Shown here: positions 1 to 8,700 of the stretch, piece after piece
How positions within the stretch are numbered: position 1 is the first letter of the stretch
How the letters are laid out: each line of letters opens with the position of its first letter
Source: JANWKA01 sp035533815
Lineage (GTDB): Bacteria > Bacteroidota > Bacteroidia > Chitinophagales > Chitinophagaceae
Direction of reading: 5' to 3'
NCBI GenBank assembly: GCA_035533815.1
Contig: DATLTB010000055.1
Coordinates: 1-28,032, forward strand
DNA: 28,032 nucleotides
Position numbers and translations under genes: made by a program
The notes under the pieces: generated by a model
Seen by the model: only the letters and a program-made list of their open reading frames with translations
The model's database searches: none
What the model was told of the DNA's origin: nothing

Positions 1-302
1 GAACTCCGGGAGGGGCTACCATAATCACGTCGGTCTTTCAGTCCATTGTAGACCTGCTGGATTTTCATTTGTCTTTATTTGATGCGGTCAATAAACCTAA
101 ATTCCATGAACAATGGTTACCCGACCTGATATATATTGAAAAAGGATTTCCGCTGCAAACCCGGAAAGCGTTGGAGAAAATGGGTTATCGGTTCAAAGTG
201 CGTGAAGCTATCGGAAGGACAGAAGCCATTGAAGTGCTACCAGATGGAAAAATCCGGGCCGTAGCTGATCACCGGGGCGATGATTCGGCGCTGGGTTATT
301 AA
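1..302 (+). CDS. ggt: Gamma-glutamyltransferase, C-terminal fragment (5' end outside window)
   Basis: An open frame runs in from the left edge without a start and ends at a TAA at 300-302. It encodes the last ~99 residues of a gamma-glutamyltransferase small (catalytic) subunit. The visible signature is TPGGATIITSVFQ followed by a segment equivalent to the family's 'AVxxPRFHHQWLPD' (here AVNKPKFHEQWLPDLIYIE) and the conserved GY end. The family cleaves gamma-glutamyl bonds of glutathione and related peptides and transfers the glutamyl group, normally in the periplasm. The catalytic Thr and the autoprocessing site lie upstream of the window, so activity cannot be judged. A TTG at 69 is in frame but is not the real start because homology continues upstream to base 3. 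Confidence 0.9.
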   Translation, partial: TPGGATIITSVFQSIVDLLDFHLSLFDAVNKPKFHEQWLPDLIYIEKGFPLQTRKALEKMGYRFKVREAIGRTEAIEVLPDGKIRAVADHRGDDSALGY

Positions 303-331
303 TTGCATAAAATCTAAAACTATTTTAAAAT

Positions 332-862
332 ATGGATATCCAATCAGCATACCTGGAAAGTATTAAAATAAGGTTTAGCTATTACCGGGATCTGGGAGAA
401 AAAGCCATCGCTCAGCTAAATGATGCCCAGCTTATTTTTCATGCGGATGAGTCCAACAGTATAGTGATGATCATCCGGCATATCAGCGGGAATCTGATTT
501 CTCGTTTCACTGATTTTCTGGAATCAGACGGGGAAAAATTATGGCGCAACCGGGATGAGGAATTCCGGGAAGTAAAACTGAGCCGGGAAGAACTGATGGA
601 AGTCTGGCGAAACGGTTGGAGCTGTTTGTTCCATGCCCTGGACCTGCTTAATGGCGATGACCTGATGAAAAAGGTCCTAATACGCGGAGAATCTCTTTCC
701 GTTGTAGATGCCTTAAACCGGCAACTTGCCCATCATGCATACCATATCGGCCAGATCGTCTTTGCCTCCAAGGAAATGGTGGGGTCAGGCTGGCAGAACC
801 TTTCTGTTCCCAAAGGCGGTTCTCAGGCATTCAATGATCAGATGGAGAAACAGAAACGATGA
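332..862 (+). CDS. DinB/DUF1572 family protein
   Basis: A 176-residue protein resembling the DUF1572 branch of the DinB/YfiT-like four-helix-bundle metalloenzyme superfamily. Three histidines sit where the metal triad is expected: H50 in IIRHISGN, and H134/H135 and H138 in LAHHAYHIGQIV. The segment MIIRHISGNLISRFTDFL and the closing HHAYHIGQIVF are the family hallmarks. DinB-like enzymes include thiol-dependent S-transferases that use bacillithiol or mycothiol, but the substrate here is unknown. The gene begins with ATG 29 bases after the ggt stop, so it may be cotranscribed with it. No signal peptide is visible, so it is probably cytoplasmic. The family call is fairly firm, the function is not. 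Confidence 0.8.
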   Translation: MDIQSAYLESIKIRFSYYRDLGEKAIAQLNDAQLIFHADESNSIVMIIRHISGNLISRFTDFLESDGEKLWRNRDEEFREVKLSREELMEVWRNGWSCLFHALDLLNGDDLMKKVLIRGESLSVVDALNRQLAHHAYHIGQIVFASKEMVGSGWQNLSVPKGGSQAFNDQMEKQKR

Positions 863-999
863 AGCTTAACAATCCGAAAAAGTATATCATGATTTCTGAT
901 TTCCTATTAATCTTTTCTGTCGATGCAGGAATGTTCCTGTGTCAATAAGTGGTTACAAATCAGATGTTTATACCTTAAATTAGGAACATAATAATTATT

Positions 1000-1449
1000 G
1001 TGAAATCATTATTTCATCAACTATATTACATGCCTGGAATTATCCTGATTCCCCTGGTTGGGTTTGTCCTGATTTTAGTTTCCTGCGGGAAGGGAAGAAC
1101 CGAGAAATTACTTGTGGATAAACAATGGCGGGTAACAAATGTTACTCCGCCTGCGAACGGAAATTTTGATATTGAAGATGAGAATGAAGCACAGCAACTG
1201 AAAAACAGTGTATACCAAAATGCCTGGTTTGAATTTACTCATTATGGCATTTTCATGGCTTCCTTCAATGGGAAACTGGATTCCGGGGATTATAAACTTA
1301 ACTATAATGGAAAGATCATTTCCTTATACCCGCTCCATGGTAATCGGATCTATGAACAGATACAGATCCAGCGACTCAACAGTAAGGAACTAAATTTCAA
1401 TACATTAATTGCCCACTTTTACATGACCCTGCATTGTAAAGCCCATTGA
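1000..1449 (+). CDS. Small lipoprotein, lipocalin-like (hypothetical)
   Basis: A 149-residue predicted lipoprotein. A hydrophobic stretch (about residues 12-27) ends in the lipobox LVSC, with C29 as the lipidated residue, so the mature protein is probably membrane anchored. The rest (LLVDKQWRVTNVTPP, FEFTHYGIFMASF, GDYKLNYNGKIISLYP) reads as successive beta strands and resembles the small lipocalin-like lipoproteins common in Bacteroidota. The chosen start is GTG at 1000 because it gives a basic residue before the hydrophobic core; an ATG at 1030 (residue 11) would still leave the lipobox intact. It lies 6 bases upstream of the HAD gene, so the two may be cotranscribed. No specific function can be assigned. 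Confidence 0.65.
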   Translation: MKSLFHQLYYMPGIILIPLVGFVLILVSCGKGRTEKLLVDKQWRVTNVTPPANGNFDIEDENEAQQLKNSVYQNAWFEFTHYGIFMASFNGKLDSGDYKLNYNGKIISLYPLHGNRIYEQIQIQRLNSKELNFNTLIAHFYMTLHCKAH

Positions 1450-1455
1450 ACTGGT

Positions 1456-2169
1456 ATGTCTTCTTCCCAATTTGCAGTAATATTTGACATGGATGGCACC
1501 ATGATGGATAATAATCCATTTCACCTGCTGGCCTGGAAACAATTTTGCCGGGATACTGGCAGAGATCTGTCTGTGGAAGAATACCAACAGAAGATCAGCG
1601 GCAGGGTCAACAAGGATATCCTGCGATACTTGTCCAACAGTCAGCTGACAGATGAAAAAATACAGGAACTTTCGGATCGGAAAGAGCAGATTTACCGGGA
1701 GCTTTATTTGCCCCATATTGCCCCATTAAAGGGTTTTTTATCCTTGATCAAAGAACTAAAGACAGCCAGGATAAAAATGGGGATTGCCACTTCAGCCCAG
1801 CCAGTCAATATTGAATTCGCCATGAATTTATTGGAATTACACCCTTATTTCGATGTACTGGTAGATTCTACCTTTGTAAAAAAAGGTAAACCAGATCCCG
1901 AAATCTTCCTGACCACCGCAAAATTATTAGGCGAGACTGCCGGTTCATGTCTGGTATTCGAAGATTCCCTGTCAGGTATCCGAGGTGCCCGGGCAGCGGA
2001 AATGCGAACCATCGGTGTTACCACCACACATCCTGAGGAAGAACTATTTGCGGCTGGAGCAGATTTCTGCATCCCGGACTATGTAAATGTCACATTATCA
2101 GTTTTACAAAATAAATTCATGGAGTTGAAATCTGCCGACCATGTCAATAGGTCAGCAGATACCTGGTGA
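1456..2169 (+). CDS. HAD-superfamily phosphatase/phosphomutase (beta-phosphoglucomutase-like)
   Basis: A 237-residue HAD hydrolase, subfamily IA with a helical cap after the first motif. Motif I is FDMDGTMMDN with nucleophile D11 and acid/base D13. Motif II is the T112/S113 of IATSAQ. Motif III lysine is K145 in KKGKPDPEIF. Motif IV is FEDSLSGIRGARAA with E169 and D170. This pattern is typical of beta-phosphoglucomutases and small sugar-phosphate phosphatases such as 2-deoxyglucose-6-phosphate or glycerol-phosphate phosphatase; the substrate cannot be read from sequence. Cytoplasmic. The last ~13 codons overlap a hairpin at 2130-2160, so the C-terminal tail SADHVNRSADTW may be poorly conserved. 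Confidence 0.85.
   Translation: MSSSQFAVIFDMDGTMMDNNPFHLLAWKQFCRDTGRDLSVEEYQQKISGRVNKDILRYLSNSQLTDEKIQELSDRKEQIYRELYLPHIAPLKGFLSLIKELKTARIKMGIATSAQPVNIEFAMNLLELHPYFDVLVDSTFVKKGKPDPEIFLTTAKLLGETAGSCLVFEDSLSGIRGARAAEMRTIGVTTTHPEEELFAAGADFCIPDYVNVTLSVLQNKFMELKSADHVNRSADTW
2130..2160 (+). repeat. Imperfect inverted repeat at the 3' end of the HAD gene
   Basis: An 11-bp stem with one mismatch (ATCTGCCGACC at 2130-2140 against GGTCAGCAGAT at 2150-2160) closes a 9-base loop. It lies inside the last codons of the HAD gene. A T-rich run (2184-2191) follows about 23 bases later, too far for a textbook intrinsic terminator. It may still help end the upstream transcript before cbpA. Confidence 0.35.
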
Positions 2170-2300
2170 TGGTTATTTATCTTTTTTTTATCCATTTCCG
2201 GGTTTTATAGCGGGATATTTATGATTCCATTATATTGTACCCAGGAAGATTTATCCGGATTCTCTAAAACCTAACCAACACATGATCAAAAACCCGGTAT

Positions 2301-3191
2301 ATGGAATTCGTTGATTACTATAAGATATTAGGAGTAAACAAGCAGGCAACCCCCAAAGAAATCAAAAGTGCCTATCGGAAGCTGGCAAGGACACTTCATC
2401 CTGACCTAAATCCCAATGATAAGGATGCAAACCGGAAATTTCAGCAGATCAATGAAGCCAATGAAGTACTAAGTGATCCGGAAAAGAGAAAAAAATATGA
2501 CCGGTATGGAAAGGATTGGCAGCATGCCGAAGAATTTCAAAAAGCAGGACAATCGTCCGGCCATACCGCAAATTCCAGATGGCAAAATGCCGGAGATGAG
2601 GATTTGGGAGATTTTTCTGACTTTTTTAAATCCATGTTCGGGGAAACCGGGAGAACCCAGGATTCCCGGCAACCCAAGTACCGGGGCAGGGATCTGCAGG
2701 CTGAACTTCACCTGGAACTAATTGATGCGTATAAAACTCATCAACAGACCCTCACAGTCAATGGCAAAGCCATCCGGATCACTATCCCTGCGGGCATTGA
2801 GGATGGGCAGACCATCAAGATCGCCGGACATGGCATGCCCGGAACCCGGGGTGGACCTGCCGGAGACCTTTATATCACATTTATCATTACCCTAAATCCT
2901 GAATTCAAACGCCTCAATAATGATTTGTATGTTTCCCGGGATTTGGACCTGTACACCGCTGTGCTGGGTGGTGAAATTCACATTCAGACGCTTTCCGGCG
3001 AAGTGAAGCTGAAGGTTAGTCCCCTGACCCAGAATGGAACCCGTGTCCGCTTGAAAGGAAAAGGCTTCCCTCTTTACAAAAAAGAGGGAGAGTACGGAGA
3101 TTTATTCATCACTTATCAGGTAAAATTACCTACCCATTTGTCTGAAAGGCAAAAAGAGCTGTTTAAGGAGCTTTCATCCCTGTCATCCTGA
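2301..3191 (+). CDS. cbpA: CbpA-type DnaJ co-chaperone
   Basis: A 296-residue J-domain protein. Residues 1-70 form the J domain (DYYKILGVNKQATPKEIKSA, with the HPD triad at 33-35 in TLHPDLNP). A Gly/Ser/Phe-rich linker with DFSDFFKSMFGE covers about 75-130. The C-terminal substrate-binding domains follow (RGRDLQAELHL, TIPAGIEDGQTIKIAGHGMPG, GDLYITF, LNNDLYVSRDLDLYTAVLGG, KGKGFPLY). There are no CxxCxGxG zinc-binding repeats, which separates it from DnaJ proper and matches CbpA. The family stimulates the DnaK ATPase and binds unfolded protein. The modulator gene cbpM begins 12 bases downstream, which supports this call. Start is the ATG at 2301. Confidence 0.92.
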   Translation: MEFVDYYKILGVNKQATPKEIKSAYRKLARTLHPDLNPNDKDANRKFQQINEANEVLSDPEKRKKYDRYGKDWQHAEEFQKAGQSSGHTANSRWQNAGDEDLGDFSDFFKSMFGETGRTQDSRQPKYRGRDLQAELHLELIDAYKTHQQTLTVNGKAIRITIPAGIEDGQTIKIAGHGMPGTRGGPAGDLYITFIITLNPEFKRLNNDLYVSRDLDLYTAVLGGEIHIQTLSGEVKLKVSPLTQNGTRVRLKGKGFPLYKKEGEYGDLFITYQVKLPTHLSERQKELFKELSSLSS

Positions 3192-3203
3192 AATCAGATT
3201 CCC

Positions 3204-3503
3204 ATGCAAAAGGAACATTTTATCCCAGTCGGAGAAATTTGTAGTTATAATGATATTGATATTTCCTTCGTCACCATGCTGTATGATAATGGGTTGATTG
3301 AACTGGTAACCGCTGAAGAATCCTACCTGATCCCGGAATATGAGCTGCAAAAACTGGAGAAAATGATCCGGCTATACAGGGATCTGGAAATCAATGTAGA
3401 AGGAATTGATGCTATTATTCATCTCCTGGATAGAATCAGTAAAATTCAGCAGGAAGTCAGTTTGCTCAGGAACCGATTGCGGTTGTATGAGGATCTGGGA
3501 TAA
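3204..3503 (+). CDS. cbpM: CbpM-like chaperone modulator (MerR_2 family)
   Basis: A 99-residue protein matching the short MerR-like modulator that partners CbpA. It begins with a helix-turn-helix-like half (IPVGEICSYNDIDISFVTML, then LIELV and LIPEYELQKLEKMIRLYRDL). It ends in the family signature LEINVEGIDAIIHLLDRI and a short coiled coil (IQQEVSLLRNRLRLYEDL). In Escherichia coli CbpM binds the CbpA J domain and blocks its action on DnaK. Position 12 bases after cbpA on the same strand shows a bicistronic unit and supports the same role here. Confidence 0.85.
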   Translation: MQKEHFIPVGEICSYNDIDISFVTMLYDNGLIELVTAEESYLIPEYELQKLEKMIRLYRDLEINVEGIDAIIHLLDRISKIQQEVSLLRNRLRLYEDLG

Positions 3504-3514
3504 CCTAAGGATAA

Positions 3515-3549
3515 TCACTTTCTGATGCTTCAGTGAATAATTATTTTTT
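3515..3549 (+). terminator. Weak terminator-like structure after cbpM
   Basis: A short stem (TCACT at 3515-3519 with AGTGA at 3532-3536, extendable only with mismatches) is followed by a T-run at 3544-3549, 12 to 46 bases after the cbpM stop. The stem is weak, so this is a tentative terminator. Confidence 0.25.
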
Positions 3550-3718
3550 CAGAGAGTTCATCCCGAATTATCATTCGTGGCTTGCCTTCAGTAGAATTCT
3601 TTTATAGACTAAATTTAATCTTTTGGATATTATTATGCACTTTGCTTTTCCATAATTCCTAAGCCCGGAAAATTAACACCATTTACCAGTATCTGAACCA
3701 ACGTCTGCACATGACTAA

Positions 3719-3946
3719 CCCGATCCAATAAAGTTGTGTTGTGTGATCATAAGACAGGGATACCATGTGCTGTTCACTTCATTTATCGGCCTGGATACCC
3801 TATTGGCCATAGAAAATTATGCCGATTCCATTCATTATCAATAGAAAGGCCAGTTCGTCCATTTTTATCCGGATGGAGTAAAAGAATCCTGGTTGCTTAT
3901 AAAAATAGTTGAAAAAACGGCCCATTATCAGTCCAAAAAGGTATAA
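3719..3946 (+). pseudogene. Possible remnant of a short gene (unidentified), interrupted by one stop
   Basis: The 475-base stretch 3504-3978 has no intact gene. One frame is open from 3719 to a TAA at 3944-3946 except for a TAG at 3842-3844. It reads as protein-like sequence such as VIIRQGYHVLFTSFIGLDTL before the stop and GQFVHFYPDGVKESWLL after it. The phrase 'FVHFYPDGVKESW' is reminiscent of MORN-like YwqK repeats, but this is only an impression. No convincing start codon or product is seen. It could be non-coding DNA that happens to be open. Confidence 0.25.
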
Positions 3947-3978
3947 TTTAGGCCACCCTGTAAAAAATTGCCTTATTA

Positions 3979-5655
3979 ATGGCCCGCTGTGTGAACTTGC
4001 TATGGTATTCTTTCTTTTGCCTATTGGCCGGGCTGCAGGCAGGTATTGTTTTTCAGGCTGGGGGTCAGGATAAACTGATTACTCCTGCTGAAATTGCTTC
4101 ATCCGAACATTTAATTGGTCTGCGGTTCAGTCCTGCCGAAAGAGATTCCATGATCATGGGATTGAAAGACAATTTGAAAACCATTGAACATTTTCACCGG
4201 ATGACCCTGGGTAATTCTTTACCTATGGCCCTGGATTTCGATCCATTACTACCCGGCATGCATCCCCCATCCAGACAATTGCCCATTGATTGGAATATAC
4301 CGCAACATGTGCCCTTACCGGCAAATAAAAACGACCTGGCTTTTTATTCCATCTTGCAATTGGCTTCACTGATCAGGCATAAACAGATCACTTCCCTGGA
4401 ACTGACGCGGTTTTTCCTGAAAAGGTTAAGAAAATATGGAGATACCTTACATTGTGTAATCTCATTGACTAAAAATATCGCTTTAGTTCAGGCCAGGGAA
4501 GCGGACAGTGACCTCGCCCATGGCATTTACCGGAGTCCTTTACAAGGTATTCCCTATGGATTGAAGGACCTTTTTGCTGTCAAAGGGACCCGGACAACCT
4601 GGGGTACCCCGCCATACAGGGACCAGGTGCTGGATCAAAATGCATTTGTTTACCAACAACTGAGGAAGGCCGGAGCAGTCCTGGTGGCAAAATTGTCCAT
4701 GGGTGAACTGGCTATGGACGATGTCTGGTTTGGTGGCCTGACCCGGGACCCCTGGGATTTACAAAAAGGATCCAGTGGTTCATCTGCAGGCCCGGCAGCG
4801 GCCACAGCTGCAGGCTTGGTTCCCTTTGCCATTGGCACAGAGACCTGGGGCTCCATTGTAGCTCCTTCAGCCGTATGCGGGGTGACCGGACTGCGTCCGA
4901 CCTTTGGGAGCATAAGTCGTTCAGGCGCCATGACCCTTGCCTGGAGCTCAGATAAGATTGGTCCAATCTGCAGGAGCGCGGAAGATGCAGCAGTTGTTTT
5001 TGCTGCCATCCATGGTACCGATGGCCTGGATCGCTCCGCCAGGAATATCCCCTTTAATTATCAGGAGAACCTTCCGCTAAGCCGGGCACGCATAGCATTT
5101 GCCGCCAACTATATCGACACCTTACCTGATTCAAGTCCGGAAAAACGGGTAATCCGGGAGTTGAGGCATCTCGGTGCCCGCCCTGAACCCGTGGTTTTTC
5201 CGGACACCCTGCCTGCCGATCCGGTCCTGGCTATAATTGTCAATGCGGAATCTGCCGCGGCTTTTGATCGGCTGACCCGGTCCCACAGGGATAGTCTGAT
5301 GACCCAACAATCCAGAAATTCCTGGCCAAACCTGTTCAGGGTATCCCGTTTTATTCCCGCGGTAGAGTATATACAAGCCTGCAGGTTCCGCTACCAGATC
5401 ATGCAGCAGGCTGCCAGACTGCTTGAAAAGTTCGATGTGATCGTGGTTCCAACATTTGCCGGCAATCAGCTGGCACTCACCAATCTCACAGGCAACCCGG
5501 TCGTGGTAATGCCCGATGGATTTGATGTAAATGGATTACCGCAGAGCATCACCTTTATCGGGAAATTATACGGTGAAGCCAGCCTGCTGGCTATTGCCAG
5601 GGCTTACCAGAACGGGACCAACTACAATAAGAAACATCCGGCTTTGTTCAGGTGA
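3979..5655 (+). CDS. Secreted amidase-signature family hydrolase
   Basis: A 558-residue amidase-signature enzyme. The N-terminus (NLLWYSFFCLLAGLQAGIVF) is a plausible signal peptide, so it probably acts in the periplasm. The catalytic triad is visible: K196 in YGLKDLFAVKGTRTTWGT, cis-Ser S268 in GSSGSSAGPAAATAAG, and nucleophile S292 in GTETWGSIVAPSAVCG. The spacing from S268 to S292 is 24 residues, the same as S217 to S241 in fatty-acid amide hydrolase. Family members hydrolyse amide bonds by a Ser-cisSer-Lys mechanism; GatA itself is excluded by the signal peptide and the lack of a GatCAB context. About 110 residues precede the amidase domain. The substrate is unknown. tamB follows 114 bases downstream on the same strand. 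Confidence 0.88.
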   Translation: MARCVNLLWYSFFCLLAGLQAGIVFQAGGQDKLITPAEIASSEHLIGLRFSPAERDSMIMGLKDNLKTIEHFHRMTLGNSLPMALDFDPLLPGMHPPSRQLPIDWNIPQHVPLPANKNDLAFYSILQLASLIRHKQITSLELTRFFLKRLRKYGDTLHCVISLTKNIALVQAREADSDLAHGIYRSPLQGIPYGLKDLFAVKGTRTTWGTPPYRDQVLDQNAFVYQQLRKAGAVLVAKLSMGELAMDDVWFGGLTRDPWDLQKGSSGSSAGPAAATAAGLVPFAIGTETWGSIVAPSAVCGVTGLRPTFGSISRSGAMTLAWSSDKIGPICRSAEDAAVVFAAIHGTDGLDRSARNIPFNYQENLPLSRARIAFAANYIDTLPDSSPEKRVIRELRHLGARPEPVVFPDTLPADPVLAIIVNAESAAAFDRLTRSHRDSLMTQQSRNSWPNLFRVSRFIPAVEYIQACRFRYQIMQQAARLLEKFDVIVVPTFAGNQLALTNLTGNPVVVMPDGFDVNGLPQSITFIGKLYGEASLLAIARAYQNGTNYNKKHPALFR

Positions 5656-5769
5656 TTCAACGTTGATTCAAGTAGATAAAAGACGAATAAGAAACACTAT
5701 TTCTCCTGCTGTCAATACTGGCCGAATATTTGCTCATTCGCCTTTACCTTTACCTGATAAATTCATCCT

Positions 5770-8700
5770 TTGATCCTGAAGATAGTCATCTTACTTTTTC
5801 TGGCCATGGGTATATCATGGCATTTCCTGGGATTGCGTAAAACTTTCAGGATAACTGCTTATACGTTCCTGTCCTTGATCGGACTTATTATCATTACCTG
5901 GGTCCTGGTCAATATCCCCGCAGTACAGAATTACCTCATCAGGCGGGTCACTGAAAACCTGTCAGATAAACTACATACCCGTGTGATAATAAGACATGTC
6001 CGTTTTCAGCTTTTTGACAGGATGAATATTGATAGTATGCTAGTGGATGACAAGCAGGGAGATACCCTGTTTTATGCGGGAAAGATGACCGTGCACATCA
6101 CAGATTTCTTTTTTCTAAAGGAAAAACCTGTGCTTCACTTTGTGGGTATGGAAAATGCTGTGCTGAACCTCAGCCGCACCACTCAAGATTCTACCTGGAA
6201 TTACCAGTTCATCCTGGATGCCATGGCTTCTTCCAGTTCCTCACCAGATTCTACCGGCAAAAGTATAGATCTCGATGTCCGGCAAATCGATCTCCGCCAT
6301 GTAGTGATTAATAAAGTAGACGGTTGGGATGGCCAGGACATGCAACTGAGCATCGGAAGCCTGAATCTTGATGCCCGTTCCCTGGATCTTCAAAAACACC
6401 GGATCCAGATAAATAAGTTAATTCTCGACAACCCCAGTTTTACCATCAATAATTACCAATCATCCCAGGCTGTTCCCGGACTCATTCCCCTTTTAACAAA
6501 ACCTAGTGCTGCGGGATGGAATGCAGCTAACTGGAAAGTTTCCATCAATCGGCTGACCATACATCAAGGATCATTTGCTGTAACCTCAGGGAAAAAGCAG
6601 CCTCAACGGGGAGTTTTTGATCCTGACCATCTACGGGTAACGGGTATCGGGGCAAATTTTAATGATACCCGGATGATAAGAGATTCAATATTCAGCGATA
6701 TCAGCTTACAGGCTAAGGAACGCTGTGGATTCGAAATCCGGTCCTTGAAGGCAGGTTTCAAAATTTCCCCGAAGGAAATGACCTTTAATAATCTGGACCT
6801 CTTGACCAATCATAGTCATATCCGGAACTATTATGCCATGCATTATGGTGATTTCGCCAATTTTAACGATTTCACAGATAGTGTGGACATGCAGGCCAGG
6901 TTCCTGAACAGTGTGATCAGCTCCGGCGATATTGCCTATTTTGCCCCTTCCCTGGCTGGCTGGAAAATGATGTTCAGGGTGTTTGCGAATGCAAGGGGTC
7001 CTGTAAGTGATCTGAATTTAATGGATATGCAAATAAGTGCCAGTAATATGACCTCTCTCAACGGCAATATCCGGATCACCGGCTTGCCCGATGTGGCTCA
7101 CACTTATATAGATTTTGATCAGGGACAAATACACACCACGGGTAATGACCTTGAAAGATTCTTCCCCGACCTGAAAAAGGCAACCATCATCAATCTGAAA
7201 GCCCTGTCGGAAATTCGTTTTGCCGGTAACTTCACGGGTTTCCCAGGGAATTTTGTTGCTTATGGGACCTTTAATACAAATCTGGGGGTCATTCAATCCA
7301 ATATCAACCTGAAACTAAATAAAAAGTCCGGAGCAGTATATTCCGGAAAATTATCTGCAACTGATCTTGACCTTGGTACCCTCCTTGGGATCCCCTACCT
7401 GGGAAAAGCCACCCTTGATGCCCGCATTGATGGACAGGGGCTCAACGTGAATAACCTGAAAGCTAACCTGAATAGCAATATTGACCATATAATGGTGAAT
7501 GGCTATACCTATCATCATATCCAGACCAATGGACAATTTGGAAAAAAGCAGTTCAATGGCTTTTTGGAGGTTCAAGATAGCTGCCTGGGCCTCGTTTTTC
7601 AGGGTAAGATTGATTTCAAGGATTCTCTGCCGGTCTTCAATTTCGATGCTTCAGTCACCCACAGCGACCTTCATGCCCTGAATCTTACCTCGGATTCCAT
7701 GTTATTCTCCGGTCAGCTTGACCTTGATTTTGCCGGAAGCAATGTGGATAATTTCCTGGGTTCAGCTAGATTGTATAATATCAACTTATATAAAAACAGG
7801 CACCGGGTTGCTTTTGATTCATTGTATGTGAACACCAGTATTTCTGGTAATCAAAAAAACCTTACTCTGCGGGGCAATGAAATTGACGGTTATGTCCGTG
7901 GGATTTATGATTTACGGGATCTGCCGGATGCCTTTATGGTATTCCTGAACAACTATTATCCGAGTCTCATCCAAAAACCGGTTAATTACATTCCAGATGA
8001 GAATTTTTCCTTTGCTCTCAACCTGGGCAAGGTGGATTCCCTGATACGCACCTTCACTAAAAACATTTTTGGGTTTAATGATTCCAGGATTTCCGGAAGC
8101 CTGGATGCAGCCGGGTCCAGTTTGAAAATTACCGCCAGTATACCCTATGGGGGATTTGGCAAATACAGTTTCAGAAATATAATCCTGCAGGGGAATGGAA
8201 ATCTGGAACGGCTCGGTATCCAGGCCAGTATTGCCGGTATCTATTCAGAAGATAGTCTGCTTTTCCCCAATGCTTCGATTACCACCAGTTCCACCCGGGA
8301 TAGTAGTTTTATTGACCTTAAAACCAGTGCTTCCAGTACATTGAATGCAGCGGATATATCAGCCAGGATAATCACCCAAAGTAATGGTTATGATTTTTCA
8401 ATCCTGAATTCCCAACTGACCATCAATGATAAAGTTTGGAAAATAGCCAGGGACAATGATTTGTTTTTTACCCCAAAAGCAATTATTGTGCATGATTTCA
8501 ATATTTCCCACAATAATCAAAAAATATCTCTGTCCTCCAATGATCTTTCTGCCATTGATCAGGATTCTACCAAACCTTCATTGATCATCAGTCTGCAGTC
8601 GCTGAATATTTATGATTTTGCGGTGCTCGCTAAGACTCGCAGTCGGCTGGAAGGAACTTTGTCAGGTAACATTCAGGTGGATGATCCCCTCGGTAATATG

